A DNA stretch of 64,000 nt from positions 11,736,696 through 11,800,695 of the forward strand of contig OX579638.1 in assembly GCA_951230915.1 (NCBI GenBank), written 5' to 3'. A program made the translations under genes and the position numbers. Below are positions 10,513 through 23,380 of this stretch, piece by piece (position 1 is the first letter of the stretch; each line of letters begins with the position of its first letter). Source of the DNA: Antitrichia curtipendula. Its lineage: Eukaryota > Streptophyta > Bryopsida > Hypnales > Leucodontaceae. The notes beneath the pieces are model-generated. The model was given only the letters and a program-made list of their open reading frames with translations, searched no databases and had not been told where the DNA came from.

Positions 10513-13500
10513 ATGGCGGAATCTCGTGAGTTTCGGGCAATGCTCGAATCGAAAGAGCGCGAACTCATTGCTCTTTGCGATCAACAAATTCAGTCTCTTA
10601 ATGGCCAGGTAAGTCTGGATTTCCCTCACGGTTTCGGAACCTGTCTTTGAGAAGATGTGAGGTTTAATGGTAAAGTATCTGTCGAACCCTTTTTGCATCA
10701 GCTTTGTGAGACGTGTAGGACTTGTGATTATCTTTAAATGTATTAGAAATGCATTCTGTAGATTTGCTCGACTCTCCAAATTGAAATTTTTTCGGTTGGT
10801 GTAGTTTTCCGATTTGTGCTCTTTGTTGTATGCCAGAGCCGAATTGCTATTGAAGTGAATGGATACTCTGTTTTCTGACACGAAATCTTTTTAGACTTGT
10901 TTCGGATGAATGATTGTGATTGGTTGCTAATGTTGGCACATACGGGAATCAGATTCGGGAAAAAGAGAGTGCGGTGGCTGAGTTGAAGGACCAAATGTCT
11001 CAGCTGCAAGATGACTTTAGAGTGAGTTTCTTTTTCGTATGAGGTAGCAATGACAAGTTGTGAACACCTTAGGCTTGTCTGTGCCTGACAATTCGGTTTG
11101 GATGTGACAAATACCCTTCCATTTTTACTGGAGCTTTCGAAAGTGGGCTACCATCACTTCGATCACTGAGAATTGGATTAGGGTGAATGCAAGCGTGAAA
11201 ATTTGTGATCCGATCCTCATTTCGGATCCACACCTGACTTTCAAGCTTTCTCCTGACTTGCATAGAAGGGAGTGTTACCTTTAGATTTAGGGTTTTCACA
11301 TCCATTGTATGTATGCTTGTTTCGTCCCTTGCGTTTGGCAGTATAATCTCGGTTTGCTGGATGCGCGGGATGCCGAGCTGGCGCAATATGACATATCGAG
11401 TGCTGCGCTGGAGGTAAAATTCATTAGGAAAAGGGTTATAAACGTTGGATACTGGTGCTGTTCTGAATCACGCGCTGGTTCGCACTAAAGTGTACCCCAA
11501 ATAGGAGTCCAGACATTAGCTAGGCCATTGAAAGTGATTGTGGATAACCGATTCACTTCAAGTTACTGTAGAAGTTTCTTTTGCTTTTAACGTGATCACT
11601 ATGTCCGAAGTCCATAATTGATTTATTGTCTGGACGCAATTAGAGCAAGCGGCAGTTGAACTTGTGATTTTGTTAGCAGAGATAAAGTTAGGCGACTCAA
11701 CTGGTTGCAGAACCTTTGGTTCTGTATATTTCATCTTGTTTTCATTGGGCGGCACAAGATAATCCGAGACATTTCAAAGTTGATATCCACTCGAGTTTCT
11801 AGTTTTATCCTTGATCCATACTCCAATTCTCTGTCAAACATGTGTACATTGTACATTAGATTCTCTCTTAAAGATTTGAGTGATGCTTTCTGTGCTATCC
11901 CTAAAGAAAGAGATATTGCTTATTTCTGCAGGCATCTGTGAAAGAGAGCGAGGAGAGGTTAAATGTGACTCGCAAGGCTCTTGCAGATGCTCAAACCCTC
12001 CGAGTGCAGGTCTTGATCCCGATCTCCATTGTCGCCGAGTTGGTAGTTTTATTTCTCAAGCACATCTGTATCGATCATAAACTTGCAACGATTAATAGCA
12101 TTTGAAACAAATCTTTTCATATTTTCAGGAGAAAGCTAGGGCAGACGAGTTGGAGCAGATAAGCCAGCAGAAGATTTCCGACTTGGAGAATGAGGTTCGT
12201 TCTGAATTCTAATTAATTGACCTTAATCGTAGCTCTGTGAGTCTCTAAGGCAGATTGGACTATCGTACGGATACTGCGAGAGGATATGCATTTCTATTCT
12301 CAGCATTGTTAACGACTTAGCATAACACACTTACGGAATTCTCGTAGTTTTGAATGCGAATCTGTCAGTTGCCAATGGTAGCTTTGGTATCAGACCACAT
12401 TGAAATGTGAGAGTCATGCTTGATGCAATCATGAGTCTGACCGGGTCTTTTATTCATCAAAACATAAACAGCCTGACCGATCAAGTATTGGTTACATTAA
12501 AATTCTCTTCCAATGCAGATTGATGGCTTGCAAAGGTCAAAAGAGGAGCTGCAAGCCAATGCTAAACATGAATTGGAGTCTACAAAATCCGGTACAAAAA
12601 CTCTAAAGTGGCACGAGCTCTAATAAGGAGCAAATCTTGAGCTCTCGTTCGTAAATAGAAGAGCGATATTAAATTTCGATGCTAGAATCATCTGAACCCA
12701 TGCTTTGAGGCGATATACTCCGATAATACCACGTGAAGTCTTTCACAACTGAAATCAACGTCTTCATCTTACTCTGCCTCGTAACCTCTCCTCAGGTCTA
12801 CTCTTGGTATAGTGCTGGGAAGTATTACAAATATGAAAACAAGGAAACACTTTATATTCCGTGCAGAACTGAAGGACCTCCAAGCGGAAAAATTGGAAGC
12901 CTTAGAGGAGGAGCACAAGAAGGACATGGATGAGGCAACGAGAAAGTGGAAAGAAAAAATCGCCAAGGCTGAGGTGGGCTGCTCGTAAATGTTTTTTCAG
13001 TGGAAGTATTAAGTTGCTTCGCCTTAGGCACCTAGTTCCCTTCCGAAGTTCATTACTTCACATAAGGATGCGTGATTGTGAAAGTCCGAAATGTAGAGTT
13101 ATTTATGTGCAGGCTCGTTTGGCGGAGAGCGTTGAAGATCTAGAGGCTGCGGAGAAAAGAATTGAATCTGCTGATGAAAAGTGCAAGAATCTTGTAGTTC
13201 CGAAGCCCACATCCTCTTTTTTCTACTCCTCGTAATTAGACTGCGAATTAGCGGAAACTTTATTTATGCTTATATGTACTGGTATTCGGCTTCAATGGGC
13301 ATATATCTGAGTGAAGTCATAAAAGAATAGATATCCTCTGTGATAGCAGAAGAAGGAGCTTGAAGCTGCTAAGGCTAGTCAGAAGGAAGATGCCGATGCT
13401 GCTTCTCGGCTTGAGTCACAGAATAGTTTAAAGGTTAGAACCAGCCTTTTTTGCTTTCTTAGTCTTTTACGTCGAAAATGGCAATCTCCAAAGATGAATT

Positions 13501-16500
13501 GCACATCTATCTCGAACGCAGAAGATAGTTTCATCTTTGCTTTACCACGTATCTTCCTTTGCAGGAAGCGGAGCTGAAATTGCTTCTCGACAAACAAGCC
13601 AAGGAGATCGAGGTCTGAAGTGTGACTTGCTCAGTGTCTAAAATCTTGTGCTGGTCCACGTTCTTACTTCTTTGCTTGAACTTAGGCCCACCTAATCACC
13701 CTTTATGTACTTCAGGACGAGTCAGAGATTTTTATGGACTTTGTTTTACTAGTTTTGAAGTAGCAAGAGCTGGTTGAATGCAACATCGTCGGGTTTGAAT
13801 TCATAACAACCGAAATCTTCCACTGAGTTTTGTTACAAAATCAATAGGCACGCCATGGTCAATGTGCAAAACAATCTGTGATTGAATTTTGACTTGGCGC
13901 AGGCGCTGAACAAGCAATTGAATCAGTTAAAGGAGAATAAGGATGCCAACGTGCAGGCAGGCGACCCTTCCAGCAATCTCAAGGAGCAATTGCAAGATTT
14001 GAAAGCTCACCACACTGCAGCTGTGGAATTATTTGTGCGTATCCAGTACCATTTGCTTCCTATTGTTTTCCCACCTGAGCCAGATAAGAACCTGAGATTT
14101 AGGATTGAAATAATTAGATTTGAGGAACTGTGATCTGAATCTTACTTCACCACTGAAGTGACTGTACAGTCCCTTCAGATTCAACTTCATCAAGTGAGTA
14201 AATATGCCAATCATTTCAACAAATCTGCAGATTTGTCAGTCACTCATGCATACGCTCTTCGTGAAGGATTTATCTGAATCCGCGTTCGTTCTTGCCATAC
14301 AGTCACAGCGAATCTCAAGCGTCTTAAGAAACATTAAGTTTATAACATCAAGAGTTGAAAGTGTATCACATTGAAGGCAATCTTTCATTTACAATTGGAT
14401 TTCCTGAACTCTATTGGAACTGGATTGTGCAGAAAGGAGAAATTGATTCTCTCAGAAACAAGTTGGAGAGTGCTGCTAGCCAGGTATAGGATGCATTGCC
14501 CGTGCTTAGCAATCTTAAAATTTATTGAGAGTAAGACTTTTTGTATTAATAGTTAGTTGTATGATAGTTTTTGAATTTCTCCAGATATAATATTCTGTTG
14601 TTATTTTGCCATTCCCAAATGCTCCTTAATTTGGAGGACATGTCAGTTTTTTGGGTTGTCATTCTCAATTATTATACCTGGTATGATCTCATCTTTGTGC
14701 GTGAGTCTTTGTTTAATATTTTCGGTTGTTGGACACAATTTTTTGGGTATTCATTCTGTTCATAGACGCGGAACTTGGAGGCTGAGATAGGGCGATTGCG
14801 TATGGAGATAGAAGAGAAGGTGCGAGAGCAAAAAGAATTGGGAGAGAAACATAATGAACTGCACAACAGCTACCGTGATCTTCAGGTATGCTCGTTCCAG
14901 GGGCATACTTAGAGGGTTGAAACTTGTATGTGGTGCAGACACAATTCTTTCACTTATTACCAGACATCTTTTGGCAGTTTCTTACTCACTGACTAGTTTA
15001 TTGTCTAGCTCTATGTTTCCTCAAGCAAGCATTTCTTCTTTCTCCTACATCCACTTATAGTGCGGTCTTTGTAATTAGCTTGCTACCTTGGCCTATATAT
15101 CAGGTGATCCAAGTATATTTAATACACTTAATTTTCTTTTCTTGACCAGAAAGAGCTAGCAGGTAACAAGCAACATGAGGGAATGCTACCTCAAGGACTG
15201 GTAACTCTCGTAATCTAGAATGCTATTGTCAATAATTTAACGCTATTTCTAAGTGCTTACATGCATCCTTAATTAGCCTTGGAGCGATCGACAATGCCAT
15301 GTCTTGCCAGATATTGGAAGAGAGTTACTCATGCACATCAATTTACGACTGCTGATTATTATATTTTCTTCCGGAAATTTTGGTATCTGAACTGTCTATT
15401 TCCTAAAAGAGAAACTATATACGGAACTGATATCATGATAGAACATCACTGAGGTGCAATGTTCTAGAGATTGTGCTGATACATTCCTCTACAGGGTCTT
15501 GCAGGGGGAGGCAGCGGGAGCGCCAGCTCCTATCCGGCTCCATCGCCACTTTTGTCCCCTGGCTTGTCAAATGATGATGGTAAGCATCTGTGTTTTTTAA
15601 ACATCAGTTTTCCTCACATATCTATGTACATCCGATATTCAATTCGGAAATGAGCACTAGTTTCTTGTACGTTAATTTACTAGAAGCTAATGAGAGCAAT
15701 CAGTTATACTCTCTAGCATATCAATAACACTTTTCTGCCAGTGAGCTATGTATGAGGTAGTTTGTAATACTACTTGATCGAACCTGGTGCATGGGATGAT
15801 GATGCCAGCGGTTAGGATAAACCAAGGAAAGTTGGAAGCAGAGAACAACCAGCTACGAGCTCGATGTCAGGAACTTTCTTTGCAGAATGACCGCATGCGT
15901 GACGCCGTTGGTAAGTAAGATTGACTCCAAAAATTTGATTTTCTCTCTCGCTCTCTCTATCTCTTTCTCTCTTTCTTCTTTTGAAATATCATTAGTCTTC
16001 AAATAAATTGATTTTCACTTGTTGGCCTAGTTAACAATCAACCTGCACTGGAGGAATCAAAACATGACAGAATGATATCATTTTCACCTTATTTCTGCAT
16101 TGCCTTGTTTGACTCTGATGGCTTGCATCCACTAGTCTGTGAAGAGGATGACCTTATTATTCGTCCGATGAATTCAGGTACCATGCGCTTGGAAATGGAA
16201 TCTCTACAGAGACGAACCAAGACTCCATCAAGGTCACCTTCCCCGAGCCCCATCAAAAAGGTTCTTGGTCATAATTATTTTGCTTGCTGTACTTCGTTCG
16301 AATGTTGTTCTGAGACCAAGTGAATTTGAACCTCAGTATTAAAAACGCATTTCGTACCAGCGCTTTACAATCTTCATTCAACTCGGTGTGATTATTATTC
16401 AGGCTCCTTCAGTTCGAAGTGCTTTCTTAAGCTCCTTCAGTTCGAAGTATAGTTAAGTACATCTTTCTGCTACCTATGTTGTATGCTATAGCCCTCAGCG

Positions 16501-19311
16501 GAGCATATTTCAGTACTCTGGCAATCACTAGCTTTACATAAGTGCTTCAATTCACTCAGTTAATTAGATTGCAGATGATGGGGAGAGATGGAATGGATTT
16601 AGCCGATGGAACTCGAAACTTAATGCCGATAATTTGTATCTTGCTTCATTTCTTAGCAACAGTTGCCTTGCTGCAGTGGTGTCTTAAACCTGAGATGTCC
16701 TTGGCATCAACGTCTGATCTGGTCATCTCGTGGCAATTGATGAGCAGCGTGCTGGAGTGAGGCATTTGAGAGAAGAAGTGAAAGACTTAAAATCTCTGGT
16801 TCAAGACATGGCAGACGAGCTAGGCGAGTTACGAGCAGGGTCACCTAATGTTCATTGTCGAAGGCCACCACAGAGGCAATCGAACTCACCTAAGAGATCA
16901 GGTGTGTCACCCAAACGTCGGCCAAAATCATCTGCGAAAATGCAGTCCTCGTCCCACTCTCGATCATCAAGATCACCTCCTCGTGCTGTGAGGTCGTCCA
17001 GGTAAATAGATTTGAGCTTAAGAGTTCCTCACGCGAGACTAGAGTTCAGAGAGAAACTCCTGTAAGTTAGCGAGTGCATCTATTGTTCGTTAGTCTATAT
17101 TTAATTCGAGTCGTTGACCGTTGACTCTCTGATTTCGATTCAAAGGAGCGCTCCGTTAAATTCTAGTAAAGCTTTCTGACTTGCTGGCTCTATAGACTCA
17201 CACTTTCCTCGGGGTTTGCTGAGGTCCATGTTCTCAAGCGTAAATTGCAGATTGAATGCGCTGATGTAGGTCAAGTCGGTATAGAGTAGAGCAACTTAGG
17301 GCTTATAATTGAACTCAATGAGCGGACGTATCTCAATACCTCTTTGTTTGCCCAAGCAACTATGAAGATGAGACCTTTAACATTCTTAGTTGAAGAAAAG
17401 AGGCTAGTTTGGGGGTCTTGTGGCGGATGCTAGGTGTATCAGGAGAATGATTATAATTGAGGATGAGACAACCTTGGGCTTAAAGTGCTTCTCGAAGTGC
17501 TTGATATCAAAATTGCTGCGGAGAAAGAGTTTTGAAGGTAAGTAACAGGAGGCAATGGTATTGAGGGTATTGCAGTCCAAATTCGCCGCGAGGAGGAATA
17601 GACGACCGGGTTCCTGAGGTGGAATTAGTGAATTTAAGTCTACGTGCTCAGCTGGACGCTGCAAAAACAGACATGACTCGCATTATTAAAGAGCGAGACC
17701 TTCTGATGGAGCTTAGCAATGCTTTGAGAGCTGATCTTAGCAAGTCCGTTCACACTTCCTCTTATTTTCCACTCTTTCGTTGTCAAATCTTGATATTGGC
17801 TGGTGAGATTAGTTTTTTCTATTTTTCTTTTACAAAGCAATCTAAACTCTTGGTTTCACCTCTGCCTTCGTTTGGAAATCATGTTAAAGTTTGAATCTGA
17901 TGGTTTTAAGTGCTTAGAAGCTTTACCCGCTTTGGTTCTCATTAGCATTGTTGAAACTGCTCGTAGTTTGATGACAGTCCGACAAATCTGGTGTTTGCAG
18001 AATTGTGCAGTCAGGTGCAGGGGAATATGCTCATAATCCCCATTTTGGTTACAGCGCTGTTCCTCCAAGTTTGACTGCCCAGGTACATATCAATCCTTTA
18101 AGGCTTACTCTTCAGGAATGCCGTATCCGGGTAGATTAATTCAATGCATGTTTGGTCTGTAGGCTTTCTGTGCTGTGAGGTTTGAATCTTTATTTGCAAC
18201 TTCATGTCTTACTTTCATGATACCAACGTGTGCTTGTGCAGTTCCAACAAGAATTTGAACCTGGTACAATTCCAAAAACTGCAAAATTGATGACAGGTAT
18301 GAGCAGTTCACATGATGTTGCGCATGCAGCACGTCCAAGGACGATCTCGCCTGGCAAAACTAGGTTTAGATCCGATGCTAGGGCTACAGAACCAAGCTTA
18401 AAGCCCTGGGGTTTTGGAGTCGGACATGGTATGCACCGTCTCTGTCATTGCAAGTATCAGCTGACGATGAAAACTTCTTAATACATGTTTCTGAATGATA
18501 GTAGCATATTTCTCTTAGCAACTTTTATTTTGCGTGACTAATACGAATACTTTGAGATTGATATGGATACTCAGTATGGTTTTCGGGAGTTATTATCACC
18601 CTCTATTGAGCTTGTAAATTATCATGTAACGGTGCAGGCAATTTCCATGGTCCCTGCTTTGGACACGATTGGATTTTCAGGGTTTTCCATGTTTTCTATT
18701 CTGTGTCCCAGGAGAAACTAGGGAGGTGCCTGAAGGTACGGGGTTGCAATTGGAAGGGACATCCTATCTGCAAGAACGCCCTCAAGGAGTTGATACTGAC
18801 CCTCTTCATAAGGTCCTAGCTCTCATCATCTGTGTTTTTTACTGGAATTGTATGAATGTACCCTACCTGCTTTTTTTCTTTGCCTACTCGGTACAGTTTC
18901 TGTATTTCTATATCTGCATAAAACTTACTGTTTTCTCTTTCAATTCGTTGCATCAAAGTGAATTTTCTGTCAAGAAGACATCACAGATTCATGTGATGTA
19001 AAGGATTTTTCTCAAGAGTTGTGCATTGAGGTCACTTTCGAAGATTTGATATGTATTGTTGCAAGAAATACTCCTTCTAATTCGAAAATTATGCTAGGTG
19101 ATGGCGTGCCTATTGTAAAGCATTGTGCTTGTATTGTCCTTGAAGTAATGTTGTTTCTTTGTAGAAGGTCAGACCTGATGAACTTTTGCTCTTTCAGGGA
19201 ACAAATAGTCAGCGTGCTCGGTTGAAAGCCGCAATGAAACGTAAAGACGATCTTAGCAGACCAAGAGCTCGAAACTGGAATATCAAAGATGATCATCCAT
19301 TTGAGGCGTGA
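10513..19311 (+). CDS. Long coiled-coil protein, CCDC57-like (23 exons, about 792 aa)
   Basis: Predicted exons: 10513-10608, 10953-11021, 11342-11413, 11932-12009, 12129-12194, 12519-12591, 12867-12973, 13113-13193, 13350-13433, 13565-13612, 13903-14034, 14433-14483, 14766-14885, 15150-15200, 15495-15579, 15809-15910, 16136-16260, 16748-17001, 17576-17743, 18001-18082, 18242-18428, 18712-18812, 19165-19311. All join in phase with GT-AG borders, totalling 793 codons with the stop. Residues 1 to about 400 are almost pure coiled coil. The N-terminal text LQDDFRYNLGLLDARDAELA resembles vertebrate CCDC57 (LQEDF.YNL..L..RD.ELE.YD, recalled), a centrosome and microtubule protein. Then come a Gly/Ser/Pro linker (exon 15), SRSPSPSP, a basic Ser/Arg/Pro tract (exon 18), a second helix, and a C-terminus ending RNWNIKDDHPFEA. 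Exon 17 could start at 16136 or 16179, its donor (GTTCTT) is weak, and one more small exon may exist near 16574-16635. I infer a role at basal bodies or microtubules of motile sperm; the coiled-coil call is safer than the ortholog call. Confidence 0.7.
16403..16449 (+). repeat. Short tandem duplication inside an intron
   Basis: GCTCCTTCAGTTCGAAGT occurs twice, at 16403 and 16431 (period 28), within an intron of the coiled-coil gene. Probably a local slip with no known role. Confidence 0.7.
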
Positions 19312-20269
19312 TAGGTTGTCTATCTGTATTCTTTCTCAAGGCAATTTGAATGGCGACTGGTACTCAATCAGCCCTCGAGAGAGTTTTGATTCACAATAAA
19401 AGGTAAACCTTTCCTATAATATTGTGCTAATAACAACAAAAGGGCAACCATTGCTCCTCCTTTACGCAGCTACAAGCATTACTGTTATGGATCTGAGTCT
19501 GAGCGAAGTTTAGATACGGTATAGTGGATGGGCAAAGGTCCGAATGATAGCATCTGAGCATAACAGCTCCAGACTCTGAGAATTGTCCATGCAATTTCTT
19601 AAAAGAAATATTGAAGCATCTGTACTCTAACTTTCAAGTGAATGCAATTGGGCTCTGTTTCGATCCATATTAATTGATTTGATGAGGTGAGGTTGCTCAG
19701 TCATTGTTCCTTAGTCAGATTGATTTTATGCCGATGCACTCGTAGTAGACCAGTGGCAAATACACTTCCTTCAGGAGTCTTTATAAAATTCCTATAGTTT
19801 GAACCTTAATTATTAGACGTCTTTCTTCTGCTATAAGCAGTGAGAAGGATCAAGCATTACATTGCTTGTACCCATCTCAACTTGATCACCTGCGCATCTA
19901 CGTCCCTTGCTGCGAAATAAAGTTGTGTCTGTCGTTTCAGATAGATATTTTGTACTATTTCTCACATGGGTCGCTGATTTAAACAGGTAACATGTACAGC
20001 GTACATAGAAGTGAATTGCAACATGTTTCGATACTTATGCGTTGACGATGCATACAACATTTTGTGGAACACATGAGCTTTTTTCCAAGCATCACTTACC
20101 AGAAAACAAGGTAGGTACATCTCACTCAGGTAGGCGTGTCATTCTTGTGACCCGTCGTGTGAGGAATTTTTCAGAGTTACTCGCACCGACTTAACATTTA
20201 GCAATTAGCAGAGCAGTTTTCATTTATCTATATTGAATTCCTCGAACGTGCCAAGACTTTCTATCGACG
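19312..20269. other. 3' flank between two convergent genes
   Basis: Follows the coiled-coil stop codon. An AATAAA-like word at about 19395 (ACAATAAAAGG) could serve as a poly(A) signal for that gene. No further gene is recognised before the 3' end of the minus-strand lipid-transfer gene. Confidence 0.4.
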
Positions 20270-20901
20270 TCAATATAATTGTACTCCAATTGTAACAGGA
20301 TGTTGGTACGGCGCCCAATGCCCTGGCTTGGCCCTTACCAACATGTTCATGAGCTTGCGATGTGGTAGAACGTATGATGCAAAAACATAGCCTGCAGAAA
20401 GATGATTGCAACATTGATTGAAGTCAGTATTATGACGAAGCTCATCGGTTGATTGTTGCAATGGAGATTATCATAATAGAGCTGTGTGTGTGCGTGTGCA
20501 TTACCGTCACAGTTGAAGCTAACGGGAAGGACGTGCTTGCAGTTTTTGGGCAAGAGGAGGGTGGCGGATACATTAACGTTCATGGAAGTGATGGCCCCAG
20601 AATATAGTGAGACGATATTGCACAGGCAGCCAGTATCGGTGCTACGGACGACGGAGCAGCACGCATCTGTTGGGAATGGAGGGCTATCACCTTGGACTGC
20701 TGGCAAGCACATTGACAAGGAGGTCGCGGAGCTTGAGCATGCGCTCGGTGGCTCTGCTGCCGCTACTTTACAGAAATGTCCCTTGGCCACTAGAATAATA
20801 AGACACCAGCGCAAGTAATGCGTGAACTGTTGAGGACATTTTTGCTCTTGCGGTGTTCTCCATTGTTGCACTCCTGAAGTTGTACTAGAGGAGATGATCA
20901 T
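20270..20901 (-). CDS. Non-specific lipid-transfer protein-like, eight-cysteine motif, two exons
   Basis: Exon 1 is 20505-20901 and exon 2 is 20270-20391, both complement. The 113-bp GT-AG intron lies two codons after the eighth cysteine, a usual place in this family. Total 172 aa. The 8-Cys pattern is complete: C at residue 55, C nine residues on, CC after PPFPTDA, CxC in GCLC, C in PKNC, C in FNC. Family members are small secreted proteins that bind lipids in a hydrophobic cavity, used in cuticle, wall and signalling. The N-terminus is odd: about 54 residues precede the first cysteine. A hydrophobic LRWCLIILVAKGHF run could be a signal peptide or anchor but sits deep inside, and a more typical signal-like stretch (MSSTVHALLALVSYYSSG) lies in another frame. 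A frameshift or different first exon is possible. The tail after the motif has no GPI-type hydrophobic end. Convergent with the coiled-coil gene. Confidence 0.65.
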
Positions 20902-22461
20902 ATGACGGAAGAACGGAATGAGGTGATGAGCGTGGGCTCAATTGGGCCTAAATATTTGGTCACACTTGCTAGTTCCAAGGACGGAAGATAAAGTACTGTA
21001 CAGTGAAAAATCTGAACGGACAGATCATAAGAAATCAAGCCTGCAGTTCCCGCATTCGAAGGATCTCTTTTCTTTTCTAGTTGAAAATGTTCGTTGGGAT
21101 TTCTGGCGGGTTCGCAAAGATCACTTACATCCGCAACAAAGGGATCGGTTTGTTGCCGTTCCTAAGCAGAGATTGGTTTGTAACTCGGGTATTGTTAGCT
21201 AGGCATGAATGATTCCTTGTGCCTGTTCTGGTGGACGAAAGATATACAAGCATTTGACTCCAGCGCAGAGATGGTTACAATATAACCATCTCGAGATTAT
21301 AACAGAGCAAGATGACCGAAATTCAGTCACATCAGTGAAGACTGCAGGAGTCTTTGACAAAGCACGGTAGCCTGGGCTCAAAACTGTGACACTGCTTGCT
21401 GTAGAAGGTAATGCTCGAGTGTCTCGTGAGTGTACTTTCTACCCCGACCCCTCAGGGTATTCTTGATTATGACCAGATTTGGTGGTATTACACTCTGACT
21501 AAATTGGTCAGTTGAAGCTAAGAGACGGTATTTGGGCGAAAAAACTGAACAATAAGATCCGTCTGAATGTTTTCTTTTGTTTTCGAGTTTCACAAGCATC
21601 AGATGCTTAATATACAGATCCTGGATCTTCATGTCAAAGACCCGTCAGCGATTGATTAGAAAAATTTACTCTTGCTACTAGTTTTCGATTATTTCATGCC
21701 ACATGATACACCAACGAGATCTTGGAATAGAAATAATCAATTGCTTGTGAATTAGATTCAGTAGACATTTTTTGTCAGTTTGAAGCCATTCAGATGTCGC
21801 TGTGTCAGCTACCATAGCAATTGCAGATTGTAGAGAACATCAATATGATGAATAGAAAGATCCTTGTTGATTCCCTTGCAAAATGGAAGCTACACAGCTG
21901 CTTGCAGCTAAGGGTACTAGTGGATGCTTATGAACTCTAGCAACGGTAGTAAGACATAGTTACAGTATGTCCCTAAGAGTCCACTCTAATCATGGCATGG
22001 GACCAGTTGTTGCAACCTATCATGCAGGCAACAGGGTGGAGAAATTTAGTGGGCGATCCTTGATTGAGGTTTCATTATCCTTTCACTGTCCAATTCTAGT
22101 ACAGGTTACTTGAGAGCTTTGTTGCATTGACAAAAGTGAGGAAGTTTTAAAAGAGGACCTTACTCAAAAAGCGAACCATTGCTCTACGGACCGCGCCTCT
22201 AGTAGCTTAGCTGCTTGTTTTGTACAGTACAAGCTTAGCTCAGCTACCGCAATCATGCTTTTGATTGGCCAGGAAGCAAGCGTCTCCTTCGATAGAAACA
22301 AGTGCCACCCAATTTACGGGCATGGATGCCATGCCATCAAATAAGCACTCACGATCAGGAGAAACAACAGTGTAAGATTTACGAACCTGACGTCATTAAA
22401 GCACTGTATATTTTGTACAATGTATCGCTCTCCCCTTTTCTGACAAGCGTGCTCTTTGCAG

Positions 22462-22592
22462 GCAGAGATGCCGGAGAATTCTGTATGATTGACGAGCAAG
22501 TTCAACAACTGCGGAACCGTCAACCGAGTTCGTTTGAGAATTCATATTCCTTCCGAAAAGACTCTGCCAAGCTCTCCGTAGCTAGGCCCTAA
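22462..22592 (+). CDS. Possible terminal exon of an unrecognised gene
   Basis: A pyrimidine-rich stretch ending CTCTTTGCAG precedes an open frame that runs to TAA at 22590-22592. It encodes a polar tail with GEFCMIDEQVQQLRNRQPSS. Composition and the strong acceptor look exon-like, but I cannot place upstream exons and recognise no domain. It could also be a chance open frame. Confidence 0.25.
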
Positions 22593-22699
22593 ATCGCCAA
22601 TCATACAAGCATCCAGTACAGGTTCGTATGACTTGCAGTGTGAATTCTAGCACATGCAGCAGAAACTTTCCTCCAACGGCTTTAGCAAGCACACGCGAA

Positions 22700-22748
22700 C
22701 TGATGAGCAACTAAGTTAAAGGCGATCTGATGAGCAACTAAGTTAAAG
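22700..22748 (+). repeat. Direct repeat, period 27
   Basis: CTGATGAGCAACTAAGTTAA occurs at 22700 and again at 22727 with a short GGCGAT joint. Confidence 0.8.
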
Positions 22749-23380
22749 TGATATGGAAATAGCCAAGTATGTCACTATGAAGCTGCCCTCTAGAGGCCCA
22801 AAATTTTCAGGTACAAAGTATCATGGGGGTGGGAGGAAGCATTCGCGATTCTTGTTGAGGCGGGGTCGGTCTGAAATATGGTCAATATCTTGAACTCCAT
22901 ATTAAGTATTAAGTAAGTAACCATGGGAAAGGAAGAAGAGTGGGGACAAACTCTTCTATTCAAATTTTTTTTAAAGAAACATGAAATTTTAAAAACAATT
23001 AACATGACCATTCTTCTAATTTTCACTAAATTTTAGCCTTGACCTAATGTTATCTATTGCTCCTCACCTTCTTCAACTTCTACAAGCTCAATCATCCTTG
23101 TAAGCACTTTCTTTGTATTATTTATTCCTTGATCCAACCCATTCCATCCTATTCTTGCATAGCTACAAATTTAGTATTTTTTTACTTTGAAAAATTTCTC
23201 GAAACAAATTTAAAATCTTTATGCTCTTTTGCAATTACAATTGTACTCCCCAAAATGTCAACAATATCTTACATTCTTTTGCCAAATTTGAATGATCTTG
23301 TACACCAAAGCCAATTGCAAGAGTGGAAATAAATTACATCTTAATCTTTTAATTAGTAATTAATTGTTAGCTTAGAAGTA

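Larger units (their letters stand above)
20902..23380. other. Gene-like intergenic DNA, mostly unexplained
   Basis: Balanced composition, unlike the AT-rich repeats further on. An open frame at 20942-21202 (+) ends inside the stretch and has no recognisable domain. A possible terminal exon is listed at 22462-22592. A direct repeat of CTGATGAGCAACTAAGTTAA lies at 22700 and 22727. From about 22800 the sequence becomes AT-rich repeat-like. Confidence 0.4.

Noticed and set aside
20486..20818. Plus-strand open frames opposite the lipid-transfer gene
   Set aside because: They are the complement of a frame with a complete eight-cysteine pattern and a phased intron.
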